The notes under the pieces are model-generated. The model did not search any database, was not told the origin of the DNA, and saw nothing but the letters and a program-made list of their open reading frames with translations. Both the position numbers and the translations under genes were made by a program. A DNA stretch of 64,000 nucleotides from Cardinalis cardinalis (Eukaryota > Chordata > Aves > Passeriformes > Cardinalidae): NCBI GenBank assembly GCA_014549065.1, contig JACDOX010000263.1, positions 434,001 through 498,000 of the forward strand, given 5' to 3'. Within the stretch, counting starts at the first letter, position 1; every line of letters starts with the position of its first letter. Below are positions 25,801 to 38,999 of this stretch, piece after piece.

Positions 25801-26654
25801 AGGATGAAGCAGTTGGAGTTGCTAGAATTGCAGAACAAGAGTATCAGGTAATTTCCTGCCTGTATTTANTGTTACTGTATTTGGGGGAGTTCCGTTTGCT
25901 TCTTCCCCCTGTGGACTTCACTGTTTCCTGTTNCTCTTGGAATGAAATAGCAGCAAGATTGTTCCAGTGCTACACAATATTGCAAACTGGAAGGAACAAG
26001 GATGTCCCATTACTAGAGTATCCTGCCTGCATAATTAACGCCTGTTAGTTGTCCTTGAAATACTCAGAAATGAGAGTATAGTAGTTGTTTAAAAAAAAGA
26101 CAACAGCATAAAGAATGAGCTAGCCAAGTCACCGGATTAAGCCTCTGTTTTGTGGAGAAAGAATAATGTTCTTCTGCAGGGTGAGTAATTCCACTGTTGC
26201 TCGGTTTGGGTTTCTTATGCCTTCTCTTGAAGCAGTTGAGGCTGGCCACACCCCTGCCAACCCCTGCCCCAGGTTTCTGGGGTGATTATGGGAGAGGCAT
26301 TGGTCAGTCTTTCTGTTTCCCTCTTCACAGCATCCCAGGCTGGGAGGCACTCAGGAGATCTCCTCTNCAGTCTCCAGCTCAATGCAACACTGAACTTAAC
26401 TGCGATTGCTCAGGGTTTTTTCCTGTTTTGTGTTGAAAGTCTCTGAGAACAGAGGTCTACAGTCTTTTCCAGTGTTTAGTTAATCTCACAACCATTACAA
26501 TTTAATTTCATTTATTTTCCTTCATCTCTTATAACCCTCCAACTTCCATTTTTAGCCATTGTATCTCAGTAGGCAACTTTATAAAGAGCCTGGTGCTGTC
26601 TTTTCTATAACCTCCCCTTAGGTCAGGAGGCTGCTGTGAAGTGACCACAAAACT
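16831..26654. other. Intronic DNA, no exon or known repeat seen
   Basis: Composition falls from GC-rich at 17 kb to AT-rich by 17.5 kb. The rest is unique sequence with T-rich low-complexity tracts (for example 23641-23683, GTTTG/GTTTT type). Open frames are short (under 90 codons) and unconvincing. Several N bases cluster at 25440-25640. Confidence 0.5.
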
Positions 26655-26905
26655 GCCTTGTCTTGGAGCTGAATGAGCCTGGGTCCCTCAGCCTACACTG
26701 TCTTTGGGATCCTCCCCTGGATTTTTTGAAGTTTATCAACATACCTCGTTTCCTGAGAGGGGCCAAAATTGCATGTGATTTAATGATAGCTGAAGAAAGG
26801 AAGTAATCCCTTCCCTTGGTTGTGCTGCACTTGATACAGCCCAGGGGCTTATGTTGAATGTCCCAAGGGACACTGGATTGGGAACTTTTTGACCTTGTTT
26901 GAGTG
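26655..26905 (-). mobile_element. Ancient, strongly decayed CR1 LINE fragment
   Basis: The + strand keeps a chain of CR1 words in the correct order: GAGCCTGGGTCCCTCAGCCT, then GGATCCTCCCCTGGATTTTT, GAGAGGGGCCAAAATTGCAT and TGATACAGCCCAGGGGCTTA. They correspond to the wing of ORF2 where intact elements encode WAP-type, LGCIK-type and similar motifs on the minus strand. A GCIKCS block is readable at about 26845-26828. Divergence is higher than in the elements at 5.5 and 30 kb, so this insertion is older. Confidence 0.6.
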
Positions 26906-29900
26906 TGACAAACAGAAAGTAGACATTTACCATTTTTGTTGTTCCTTAAAAGAGAAAAACCAAACAAAAAGCCACCCCAAAACACAACCCTGAACTTTCA
27001 AACTGTGCTCAAAGGTTCACAAGTAAAAATAAAAAGGATGTTTGGATATTGTATCTGAACAGTCATCATTGCTACCCAGGCAGAACTTGTAGGAATTTTT
27101 CTTCCTCATTTTTCATTTAAGAACCTAAGCATTAAGTCTTTGCAGTAAATCCTAAACTCTGTCTCCTCACATGAAAGTATGTTCTTCAAGATGTTCTAGT
27201 TATGGCTTTTAAGTTTTGATCCTAAACTGTGTAGCAGCAGATCTTGGAAGTCCTCCTGGGAGGAGTTGTTTCTTCAATCTCTGTAAACTCACTGGTACCT
27301 CAAATCTGATGAAAGTGCAGATTTCCATTCTTGGTTTTAAAATAGATTAATTACAGCTTGTGTCTGTAGGGGATNTTTGATTTGCTGTGTTTGAGTGCAT
27401 ACGAAATGCACCCAAAAGCTCAGAAAAGTTGAACTTGTGTTTCTCATCTGAATGTGCTGATTATTAATGAATGTTATTCCCTAACATTGGCACCAGCATC
27501 AGTCACTGACTTGCAATGAATGNAATGATGAATTAGTACAAGACCTACAAAGTTTATTCCCAACTTCAAGAACTGTCCAAAGCTGGCGGTTCTAAGGAGC
27601 TAACTAGCCAGTAAATTATTGGCATTATTTTCNCAGCAATCATGTTCACATACTTGAATATTTTTAATTAGTCAGTATTTCTTGTTATTCTGCATAACTT
27701 TGACAGCTAATTTGTTTTAAAACCACAGGAAAAAATCAGCTCTGCATGTTTCTTTATTGCATTCTTTTCTCCTACATGACCTCCATCTCATGTAGAACTG
27801 ACAAATTACTTTTAGCAGTAGTTATTTTACTGTTGGGTTGCAATTTTGAAACAAGTATTTGAAAAACTGGCTTGTGTTTTGGCCATATGAAACACTTTGT
27901 GCTGATCATTCAAAGAATCTGTTGTGCTGGCTTCTATAAATCCAGCAGAATTGTCTCAAATTTTTTCCCCAGAATACTGAAAGATTTATTATTTATTTCT
28001 TTGACTAGTGTTNAGTTAACTGTGCTGCTTTTAGAGGGTCAACCCACTATATATTGGAAATTCCCTTCCCTAGCCTCTTTCATTCTCCAGGAAGCATGGG
28101 AGGAGTTACAGTTTAACTNTATGAAAAGCTGAACTGTTNGTGGCATGTAGCCTTTGATAAAAGGCAAGTTACTGATCCCAAAANTTACATGNAGCTTCTG
28201 NTTTTTTTGTNTTGTTCTGCACAGGTGTGCCCTTGGGTTCCAGGTGATTAAAACGTGGAAAACAATAATTGGTATAGTTGTAGCTGCCCAGATGACTTTT
28301 CTGAGGGCTCCTTGTGCTGTTGTAGTTGTGGGAAATATACTCAAGCCTTCCTGTAGCTTTTCAGTCTTCTATCAAATTTGCATTTTGCATGTCATCTGTT
28401 GCTCAAACCGGTCTTTTAGTGTGAGATCATCTTATTTTCTAAATATAAGACATTGAAAAAGTAAATTTATATCTGCAGGGACATAACAAAGTAGTATGTA
28501 TTTTAAAAAATGTTTTAAAGATACTGGTAATTTTAGCTTTAGGGTTTCATAAAAATTGTGTAACCAAAATGTTCATGTTTTTCTGATATTCTAGCAAGGA
28601 GTAGGTGTATCTCTCCTAGTAGTTGAGAAATGAAAAAAAAATCTGCCCAACTAAGAATTGTCAGACTCCATGTAATTTACTGAATCATGCTTGCTTGGAG
28701 GNACCCATCTTTTTGCAAATCAGATTCAGCAAGTTTCCTGTTTGCATCCCATGTCTGTGCATAAGGAGTGAATCAAACATTGGAGAGGTGGGATGAGCAT
28801 GCTACAGAATAGCATTTTTAAAATTCATGTTACTAGAAAAGGTAGCAAGGTAAGTCAAGNTAAGCATACACTATTTTATTTTTTCCTTCAGGTAGTGAAT
28901 ATTAAGTAGGCTGAGTAATAAATGTATTTGTAACATTTTNTAGAAGAATCGATACAGTTGTCTTTTTTGTCATGTTGATGTTGACAGCTAGGATTTGTTG
29001 CTTAATTGATTTTAAAACCTCACATTTCAGGTCAGCTGATTCTTTCAGGCATGATGCAGATATATATTTTTAAATTTTTTTCTTTTAAAACATCATAATG
29101 ATTCTCAAGGAAATTGTCCAAGAACAATGCTGTCAGTGCCAGAAGGTTATTTGAAAATGCCAGTGTCTGAATTAATTAGGTAACATATAATACATCATCT
29201 TCACAAAGCTGAGTAAATCAGAGGAAAATGTAACACCAAATTAGAAAGAAACTGCTGTTGGAACTTCAGATAACTAATAATCAGCTTGTCATTCTCTTCA
29301 ATACTAAGGTATATTTGTATCTGCTTAGGTTGTTTCTTACACTTAAAATAAGAAATAATCTGAGATTCAATCTCAAAGTCAGCAGAAGCTGTCTGGTCAG
29401 TGTAAGACTACAAATGATGTCAATAAATTAATGATGTCGTGGGTGCGCACAAACAGTGGAGAAGGAGACATTAAGAAAGTTTCGGCACAAAGGAAGGAGA
29501 ATGTCTTTCATGAAGTGGTTGATCAAAACTGTAGGTGAAGATACTATTGCTGTTGTTCACAGAACTGTTGTTAGCACATTAAAGTTACTTGTTTCATGGT
29601 GGTTTTTATCAAAATCCAGGCAGGAAACATTGCTTTTTAAAGGCTCCTTCCACAAGCAGTAACATAATTGTCTTTTCTCATGAATATGGAAAAAAGATTC
29701 CTTAGACTGTCAAAGTAGCCTTTGCTGCTAGTGGTTTTTGCTTCTTTTTTTTTTTTTTTAATTGCTGCTGTCTGAAAACCAGATTCATGTCCCTTATGGA
29801 TGTTGAGTGTTCTGAGGAAAAAACCACAAACAAATTGCCTCCTCATTTAATATTGTCCTTTGCACTTTTCTTGCAAAAGGAAGCTATGCAAAGATTGCAT

Positions 29901-30021
29901 ACTTCATTGCAGTTCGGCCTGGCTTCCTGTCAGTTTTATGTTATGATATAATTAAGCTCATTATATATTTAGATTGCTTCTAAGAGGTCATAACTAGTAA
30001 GGTAGAGGCAATATAGAGTAG
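26906..30021. other. Intronic DNA, nothing recognised
   Basis: Unique AT-rich sequence. A patch at 28010-28220 has an unusual density of isolated N bases but no recognisable repeat. Short frames at 28154-28456 and 29456-29662 show no known content. Confidence 0.5.
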
Positions 30022-30560
30022 GATTGAATAGAATAATTTAGGTAGGAATAGACTGTTACAAACCCAGCTGTTGACCTGGCACTGCCACCACGAAACCATG
30101 TCCCTGAGCAACACATCTACNTGCCTTTAAAATACCCCCAGGGATGGTGACTTTACCACTTTGCCAACCTTTTCACTGAAGAAATTTTTCCCAATATCCA
30201 AGCTAAGCTTCTCCTTGCNTGACTTGAGACCATTTCCTNTTGTCCTGTCACTTGTTACCTGGNAAAGGNGACTGAGGCCCATTTTGGCGCANTGTCCTTT
30301 GAGGTAGGTGTAGAGAGCAGCAAGGTCTCCCCAGTGTCCTTTTTTCCAGGCTGAACAACCCCAACTCCNTCAGCTGCAACTTGTAAGACTTGTGCTCCAG
30401 ACCCTTCACCAGTTCCNTTGCCCTTCTCTGGACATGCTCCAGTACNTCAATGTCNTTCTTGTAGTGAGGGGCCCAAAACTGAACACAGGATTNAAGGTGT
30501 GACCTCACCAGTGCCCAGTAGAGAGGGACAATCGTACTGGTCCTGCTGGCCTCACTATTT
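30022..30560 (-). mobile_element. CR1 LINE fragment (ORF2 C-terminus and 3' UTR), decayed
   Basis: Sense is on the minus strand, with the 3' end near 30022 (AATAGAATAATTTAGGTAGG, a worn version of the CR1 3' motif). Minus-strand translation of 30508-30248 gives VQFWAPHYK, then VLEHVQRRA and LGLFSLEKRTL, the typical end of CR1 ORF2. Several N bases interrupt codons, and small deletions are evident in the 3' UTR. It is 5'-truncated and dead. Confidence 0.93.
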
Positions 30561-32143
30561 CTGACACAAATGACCTTGTAGTATTTNAATCTTTGTACCT
30601 TGCATTGATTTCTTGTGAATTTTGAGTGGTCAGCATCCCACAGTAATCATCTCTCTTCTTATTTTGGAAATAATGTTAGTCAAATATAGAATGGGTAGTG
30701 CTACCTGAAATATCTTATATTTAAAAATAATTATAGCAAAGATGTGATATGATGGTTTCTTTGAGTCAGAATTNCTGAAAGTGGTAATATTAAACAATTA
30801 TATCCTAATAATTTAGATGATGATCCTGTAAGAGAAATCAGAATTTTTTCCCAGTATTTAACAGGCAGGGGGAAAAATCAGACAGAAAAATCACATANGT
30901 TTCTTAGATATATGATGGGGTTTTGTTAACTGAAATCTGAAATTGGGCTTATGACCAAAAGAAAAATAATCTGAAAAAANCATAACCATATGAATTAGGT
31001 GTGAATATTAATCATGGTACAATGGTAACAGTTTGATTTCATTAGGTACCTGTGTAAGACACATGGGTTGGACTGAACACCATGATCACANTTTGCTGGC
31101 TTCCTAGGGAGTAGAAATGGAAGCATTTAGTATTCAAAAGGTCTCTGTGAAAGGATGTGCTAGAAAATCCAAAGATCCTGTGAAAGAGCTGTGAGATGAA
31201 ACAANCTAGTAAAAATTGTAAAGAGAATAAAAACGTTCAATGAGCAAGTTAAATTTACCATGGTGAAATACAGAAAGCTGTGCAAATGGTTTGCATGGTT
31301 CAGAACACAACCAGCAGTGCTGAAAACATCTGCTGGGTTGTGGGTCAAAGACAGCATTAGCAGCAAATCTTTTGCCAGTGTTCAGTGTCATCAGGCATAG
31401 TATCTGCCCAGACTTCCAGTGTTTGCTGGAAAACATANATGTGGCTTAACATGTTTCTTTCTGAAGATCTCTCTTTTAGCAATACGTAAATGATTTTGTC
31501 TGTTAAAAGATTTCAAAAGGTTTTTGGTTTCTTTGTTTTTTGGTTTAAATAGTGCCTGTGCAGACATCACCAGTTAAACTGACTGGTTTATTGGCTGGGA
31601 TGATGGTTCTNTTACAAAGCACAAAATTTTGCAGAGGGAAATCTGGTTTTATCTTCTGTGCAGTAGTAATGGATTATCTTGCTGATCATGTTGTTGTCAT
31701 GGCATTATTGAATTCCTTAATGTGTAGTGAAGTAAATCAGCTGACAAAAATATGAGAGTGTAGGTGTATTTAGTTTTACTACATGAAGTGATCTGATTTG
31801 TTTTTGTGGTAAATGCTACAAATCTGCAGAAGTGTAAATTAATGATTCCTCCAGTATTAGAATTGGTAGATGGAGGAGTTTTACCCTGAATTATCCTTCC
31901 AGGTGAAAAAGTATGACAATCCTATCCCTGGAACAAGACTGAGACAGCAGAATATTAAAAATTCATAGTGATGGGAACAGATTTCTTTTGTATATAACTA
32001 GGAGGGTATGTGAACACACAAAGGAGGCATTTCAAAGTATATATAAAGTAGCTGGTGGGTGAATTTAAACTCTTCTAGCAAGAGATAAACAGATTTCCCT
32101 AGCCCACAGTAAAATACTGCCCATATTTTCCAGCAAGGAAGAC
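30561..32143. other. Intronic DNA, nothing recognised
   Basis: Unique AT-rich sequence. Weak CR1-like words may continue to about 30640, but I cannot follow them with confidence. Confidence 0.45.
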
Positions 32144-33227
32144 TGTAGTGAGTTGACACTGGCTGGATGCCAGGCAGCCACAAAAAGCTGCTCTCTCACT
32201 CCCCTCCACAGCTGGACAGAGGAGAGAAAATTTAACAGAGGTTTCATGGGTTAAGATAAGGACTGGGAGAGATCACTCATCAAATACCATCAAGAGAAAA
32301 ACAGACTCAAGTTAGGGATACNAAATGAATTTATTGCTAACAAAATAGGAACAGGACAAAAAGAATTAAAATAAATCCTTAAAAACACCTTCTGCCCACC
32401 CCTGCTTTCTTCTACATCTTGCCACCAATGGTGCAGGGAGGTGGGGAATAGGGGTTATGGTCACTTCATCACCTGTGGCTTCTCCTGCTCATTCTGCTGC
32501 TGCACCAAGGGCAGACAGTTCTCCNTGAACTTCTCTGGCCTGGCTCTATCTCATGAGCAACAGCTCTCTGTGCACTGCTGCAACGCGAGTCCCTCCCACG
32601 GGCACCAGTCCCCCTCAGACTGCTGCAGTGGGGGTCACNCTTCCGTGGGCTGCAGTCCTCCAAGGACAGGCTGCTCCAGCCTGGCAGCAGGGCTGCTCTC
32701 TCCACAGGTCTGCCACAGGGTCACAGCCTCTTCCCAGGCAGCCATCCATGGGTGCAGGCTCCTCNGTGGGCTGTGGGTGGATCTCTCCACTCCTGTGGGT
32801 CTCCATGAGCTGCAGGTGGATCTCTGCATCCCTGTGNATATCAATGGACTGCGGGGGCAGAGCTGCTTCACTGTGATCATCACCACATGCTGCAGGGGAA
32901 TCTCAGCTCTAGGGTCTGGAGCAGCCCCTCTCCGTCCTTCTTCACTGACCTTGGTACCTGCAGAGTTGTTCTCATGTATTCTCGCTCTGCTCTTCTCTGG
33001 CCACAATTACAATAGCATGACAACTTTTTTGTCTTTCTTCTTAAATCTGTTATCATAGAAATGTTACCACTATTTATAATTGGCCCAGCCTTGGCCAGCA
33101 GAATGTCTTGTCTTTGGAGCCATCAGGGATTGGCCCTGCTGGACATGGTGGAAGCTTCTAGCAATTTCTCACAGGAACAGCCTGTAGCCCCCCTCCTACC
33201 AAAGCCAGGCTATGCAAACTCAATACA
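32144..33227 (-). mobile_element. Solo LTR, long avian ERV family (about 1.08 kb)
   Basis: The + strand runs from TGTAGTGAGTTGACACTGGC to ACTCAATACA. The order of words (GGACAGAGGAGAGAAAAT, AAGGACTGGGAGAGATCACT, a GC-rich block of diverged GGGCTGCAG repeats at 32590-32910, TTCACTGACCTTGGTACCTG, GCCTGTAGCCCCCC) matches a long LTR abundant in songbirds. Read on the minus strand it starts TGTATTGAG. An AATAAA signal lies near 32335-32330 on that strand, which supports minus orientation. No internal retroviral genes flank it, so it is a solo LTR. No clear target duplication is visible. Long open frames inside (32441-33058 +, for example) are products of the GC-rich repeats, not genes. Confidence 0.75.
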
Positions 33228-36200
33228 CTTTCCTTTTTAGAAACCACATGTCCTCATGTGGGAGCTGGTCTGCTTCTGAGCTTGTCATTTTTCTGGAAAA
33301 GCNAGTCATGGTTTGTAGGGATTGCATTGGTGTGACTGAAGAACAGTTGCCTTTATTGGAAGCAAACTGAATTACAGTTGAAGAAATACAAATTGAGTGT
33401 AATTTTATGGCCTGCTGAGTATCACAGGAGAGAACAATTAATGAGGAAAATAATGATATACTAATATAATTGTAGGGGAATTCGGTGTTTCAGGTCATTT
33501 TAAGCCCCAGTTTATGCAGTATTTGGAGGCAGGTAGATAAGGGCAGTTAAGCAAAGACCAGGAGAGCGGGCAAATGGAGTATGAGGGCTGAGAGCACAGA
33601 GAATAAGGGAGATGTTAGTAGAGTGGGAGATAGGGTAGGAAGTTTTCATAGAAAAGGGCAAAGAAATCACTGTCTCATTTGAGACATAGGGAAATGAGTA
33701 GATGAGTTCAAAGAGATTAATGATGTTTGGAAGCAGGATAGGAAGCTGAAGAAGACAGCCAACCAGGCCAGCTGGCAGAGCCATAATAAAAACATCAAAT
33801 AACTCTGTCAGTAGAAAATACATTAGCTGTGATGGCCAGCAAGAATGTGTGACTTCTAGAAATTACAGGGAAGGAGGTGACAGGACTTCTATAAATAACT
33901 GAATTAAGGGATATAGAAATAGAGAATTAAATACTACATCTAACAGGCAGTGAAAATAGAAGTGGAAGTTCAGAGGAGAGACAAAGATTATTTTGTCAAT
34001 CTTTCAGAGCACCTTTGGGAAGGTGGCTAGCCATGCAAGAAGAGACATCAAAAGTGACAGATATGAGGTAGTGCTGAAAAGAGGGAGTGGTGAAAAATAT
34101 GCATTCCAGAATGGAATTTGGTATTTTCGGCTTGGGATTTTGAGGGGTGAAGGATGTTACTTGGAGATAGCGATCTAGTTTTGTGAATATCTGCCTCTAG
34201 TGTGATTTGATGTGCTTTTTCCAGAGATGAGTGAAATTTTGGAAGAGTCTGTGGTAAATACTACCTGNTGCAACTCGGCCAAGGTACAGACTCGCCTACT
34301 TTAGGAATCAACTGATTCTGGCTTGCATTAAAAAAAAAAAGAATGAAGTCCCCACCCAGACATTATTGTGCTAATGCATTTTTTATTTCCCTCTAGAAGT
34401 TATTCTTTGTCCTTGCTTTTCTCTCCATTGTGTGTCCTTTGGGCTCTGTGGTTCACAGAGGTCTCTGAGATGCTCAGTTATCTGCACTCCTGCTGCCATC
34501 CTGCTNCCTCACCCTTCCCTTGGCATAGGATTGTCTCCATGGTGAATGGTAAACAGTGAAGAAATGGCTGTGACAGTCTAGGACTGGCTTGTTGAAATTT
34601 GACCAAACAAGTGGTGTGAGTTGCTCTGGGAGGGCTGACTTTAAAAAGCAAAGTAGAGCAGCTGCCTGACTCAGACCACCTTGTGCTTCCCATGTTGGGC
34701 TGCATGTGGTCCCTGGGACATGGACCCATCATTNTATGGAGTGGAGTGGCTGTGGGGCTGTCACCAGCAAGAAAGGTGTTCCTCAGCTGACACAGGGACT
34801 CTGTGCCTGGGGCTGAGCACTTCTGGAGATGATGTGCATGGGTATCAGCTCAGCAGAGATGGGATTTAGCAGTCCTGGAGCAGAGAGCTTCCCCTGGCTC
34901 GGGAGCCCTGGGGTCCTTGGGGATGCTGGTATGCAGCCCAGAGAAGCTGCCTTCCTGGCAGTCCTGGGGTTGTGCTGGATGTCAGGGGCACTACAACCCC
35001 TGCCACACTCTCAGCAAAGGGATCCTGGCTGCACCAGCTCCTACTTCCTCTGTCACCACTTGTGCATGGCTGCTGTTGAGTTATCATGGTTTGCCTCTTA
35101 GGGCAGTGGTGGTGTCCTGTCCTTCCATCTTAACTGTGTTACACAGTGAGCCCAAGGATGCAGTGAGCTCCGAATTAGGCACTCAGCCAGAGTAAAATAC
35201 ATTCTCCTTTTATGAGTCAGCGGCTCTGATTCATTAAAACCATGGTCAGGCAGCCCCAGTCAGCCAGTAATGGTGTTTGGTGGTTCATTTACCCAGGAAG
35301 AGTCTGCTCAGTTGTGCCTTATGTTTCTGAATTTATTTTTTTTTTTTTACTTTAGGAGAAACATGCTCTTTCTTATGCTTTCTAACCCCTTTAAAGGGAC
35401 AAACAATGTCATAACTGCATAGAGATACTTCTTGTAAATTAACTGCATTCTTGTATTTTTCAGGAAATTTGATTTTTCTTGGGAATATTTTAGTAATTTC
35501 ACATCTCACTGGGCCGTGACCTTGTANGAGTGCAGCAATTAGGTCTTTAAGTTCCTTCTTTCAGGACATGTAAAAAATACACGATGTNGTCATACGCCAA
35601 TCTAAAGGATTCACACAAGTGTGTCTGTTCTGTGTTTTGTATTATATTACTATCTTAATTTATACTTAATAAAAATCTGTACATGCCTGAAAGTTAATTT
35701 CTTAAAGAATTTTTTACAATTTGGAAACTAATATATTGACATATGCTTTTTGATTGTTCAGAGGGAGACTTGCTTGTTTCTGGGGCNTTCTGATTCACTT
35801 AGTTTGTATGTTGTATTATAAAGATTCTTTATTAATATTTCAAAATAACAGCTTACATTTGCCTTCTTATTTCTAGTTTGTTTTTTTTTAATTTCAATAT
35901 GAACGTTTTTAAGGCAAAACTTAAGGGTGGATTTGTTTCAGTGATCTTAGGAAAGGAGAAAACCTGTAGAATTTTTAAATACTTATTTTCTCTGAGTCTG
36001 TTTTTGAAAAATGGAACGTGTTTATCTGGACAACTGTGAAATACTGAAATGAGATAAACTATTGCAGCTATGGNTGCAATGCTCTTGGGACTCTTTAGCC
36101 TTGTCCCTACTGGGAAGCTGACTCTTTGCTAGAAATTGTTGTGGTTTTTTTTTTAATCTTTTCTTCTTTGTAGCTGTACTCATCTAAGAATTTTGAATGC

Positions 36201-37799
36201 TAGCGTGGGCTGATTAGAACCGCTTTTTGTAAACATGTTGCTTTGATTTGGTATATGCAGAACCTTGAACTGAATTTACATATAAACCAAACATAGCTCA
36301 GCAGTGAAAAAAGAATCCCCTTAATTTTAGAAAGTACTGAATCATGTATCTGACGCAATCTGAGTTGGTCCTGGGTAACTGACAGTAGACTTGCTGGCTG
36401 TTACCCTTTTTCTGGTGTAGAAGGCTGCAGCCTGTGAAAGGAGGGAAGAATTTTGCCCTGCTGTGATGACATGGAAAGTGTATAGTCTGGGACCAGATGT
36501 GTGTGTGGAGGAAAAAGGGACATTTATAGTAAAGTTGAGAGAGAGAACATGAAAGTGAGTGCACGAGAGCAGTCACTAAGTGGAGCAGAGACCATTTATT
36601 GATTTGGCAGGAAGAAGGAACAATGCTTTGATAGGGAAGGATTTATGTAAAGGGCATAATGAGTCCTCAGATCTGCTTGCTAATACTGCCTCATAATAAA
36701 CTGTCTACAGNGTCAGGGTGCCTCCTGTACTGCTGTATCAATTTTTTGGATTCTTGCTTTTGAAAATGCCAGGTTTTTACATGCAAAGCAATAAACGTGT
36801 GCAGGTGGTATCAGCATTTGCTTGTGTATTATATCTGGTTTTGCTCTTGGAAACAGGGTTAATATGTATTAAAGGATATGCACNGAACTGCCTGTGTTTT
36901 TGTGTGCACAGGTAAGGAAATCTGGTTTTGCAAAGGTTTGTGGTTATCAGTGGCTCAGTGACCAGGCTGAAAATTGTATTTGCATCTGTTCTTTTGTGAT
37001 ACAGTTAAGTTGTCGTGTTTCTGTCACCATGAATAAGTTGCAGTCCTGTAGGACTGTCAGAAGCTGCTGTTCTTGCTACTTGTTTTGTCAGTAAAATAGT
37101 GACAGAAGGCTGGTAACAACTGAGTGCCCTTTTTGTTGGCACTCCAAGGAATACAGCATGTATTAACAAGAAACAGCTATGAAAAATGCATGAAGTGCCA
37201 GGAACTAATGCAAACAAAGGTACTATAAACAGAGACATCATAACCTGCTACACTTAGAGACTTTTTCTGTGGTAAAACATCAGCCCATCTTATAGCCAAA
37301 AAATAAAAAGAAAAAAAAGGAAAGAAAAANCTCCTCCCGTTGAGCTATCCACATGTGTTCCGTAAAGTCTGTCATCTGTTATATGTGAGCTTACACATCA
37401 GACTGCACTTAACATGTAGTTAGTGACAACCCACCTTTGTCCACTCTCAGGTATGTCTGAATAAACTAGATCAGCTGGTTTCTTTAGAGGCCTTCTGACT
37501 TGTGAATGTGTTCTGCTTGCATGCTGAGGCAGTATATGGTCTCCACACAAACACATCAAACTCCACTTGGAAATCAAACCTTTGTTTGCCCTTCTCTTGC
37601 CTTCNTTGAGAATATTTTTCCAGGCCTTGCATCACTCAAGGGTAAAACCCTGTTAAATCCCAATGAAAATTCCTTCAGAGCAAACATGTCCCTTTTTATT
37701 GCANTGCAAAAAACTCTATTTCTTTAGCATAAATAGCTTTTGTTCTCTATTCATTCTTGGCTTTACTCTCCTGCCTCTTACATGTTTACAAACACCTGG
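33228..37799. other. Intronic DNA with a purine-rich block and a GC-richer block
   Basis: No exon or repeat family recognised. About 33530-33990 is strongly purine-biased on the + strand, with very few pyrimidine runs. About 34660-35170 is clearly richer in G and C than its surroundings and has open frames of 60-92 codons in several frames, as expected from composition. The remainder is AT-rich. Confidence 0.45.
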
Positions 37800-38520
37800 T
37801 ATTTTCTCTGTCTTTTGTTTGAATAAACAATTTGAAGTCTAGGTCTTCTACTAATTACCTGCCTTACTTTGGATTGAAGGAGAGTAATTGAATTGGCAAG
37901 TACACTCCTGTCTAGATGTGGTTTTACCAAGTGATTGATATAATTCCTGTGCCAGTTGTCTTTTATTACACACTCTCTTCCAGTATAGCAATGACATACT
38001 GGTTTTATTTGATCTGCTAATAGAGCAAACACTGTTGTTTATAGTCACTCAGCCATGTTTACAGCAGCTTGTTTTGTTGGACTGAATCATTTTTGGTGTT
38101 GCTAAATGTATTTTGGTGTTACTAANTGTAATAGAATTCCTGTTCTTTCAGTCCTCAGAATCACACAGTTCTGGGAGACTGATTTCCCCTCATATGAAGT
38201 GCAGCTCCCTGATCTGTGTTATTAGCAAGCTTCATTATCACTTGTATTTTAATTGCCAAGTCAACTGGCAAAAACAGTAGTGCCCATGCCAAGACCTGTC
38301 CTTGCAGAACTCTGCTGGTGATCTTTCTGCAGCTGGAAAATCTTTCCAGCATTACTCAGATCACTTCTGTAGCCACTTTCATTTTATAATTTTAAGCCTT
38401 GTTTTAATTTGTTTCCCATGTAAAATATCAGTTACTTTTGTGAAGCTGAAATAGAAACAAAGACTTACTACAATTGTCTAGACTGGTTAAGGACCTTATT
38501 GTACGGGTCTGGCTTTGATA
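37800..38520 (-). mobile_element. Ancient CR1/L3-like LINE relic (reverse transcriptase part)
   Basis: Very old LINE sequence, sense on the minus strand. Minus-strand translation near 38330-38190 gives LAWALLFLPVDLAIK followed by VIMKLANNTDQG. This keeps the order of the reverse-transcriptase core (G..LGPLLF.....DL.., then the FADDTK box), with the catalytic FADD turned into LANN. Downstream on the minus strand, 38050-37850 holds remnants of the C-terminal part (TTACACACTCTCTTCC, TAGATGTGGTTTTACCAAGT on +). The + strand also has CCTTGCAGAACTCTGCTGGTG, a worn form of the conserved 'CCCTGTGGAACCCCACTGGTG' word. Divergence suggests an insertion far older than the other CR1 copies. Edges are approximate. 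Confidence 0.65.
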
Positions 38521-38999
38521 AACCTAAGTTTTTATGCCTTTCCATGTCTGTTTTTCTTGCCTTAGAAGCTTCTTGTAAGATTTTTTTTTAATAGAAACCA
38601 CAAAAGGATGACAATTTTTTCTTNACCCTGTGTATTTGCACTTCTCTTCTTAGGCTACCTTTACTGACTGATGAGCTGATTAGAAGCTTTTATCTACTAA
38701 ATGAACTTTATTAATGAATCCTCCCGGTACCAAGAATAGACTTTTGGTTTAAACAGGTTAAATGTGCTCTTAAGTTTCCCCCCAGACCCCATATACATGA
38801 TTTTATTGTGCCTTTTTTTTGTCTTTAGTGCCCAATGAAGATTTTTTTCCTTAACATTTACATAGTTAATGGTTCAGTTAATTCAACNTCATGTCCACTT
38901 TTTTTTTTTTTGCCAGAGGAGCTTTTTACCAGACTTAAATTATCATGCTGCCAGTAAAAATACCAGTGAAATATATTGCTGCAGAGTGGCTGAAAACTA

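Noticed and set aside
32441..33058. 205-codon + strand open frame
   Set aside because: It lies wholly inside the minus-strand LTR and contains ambiguous codons; its length comes from the GC-rich internal repeats.
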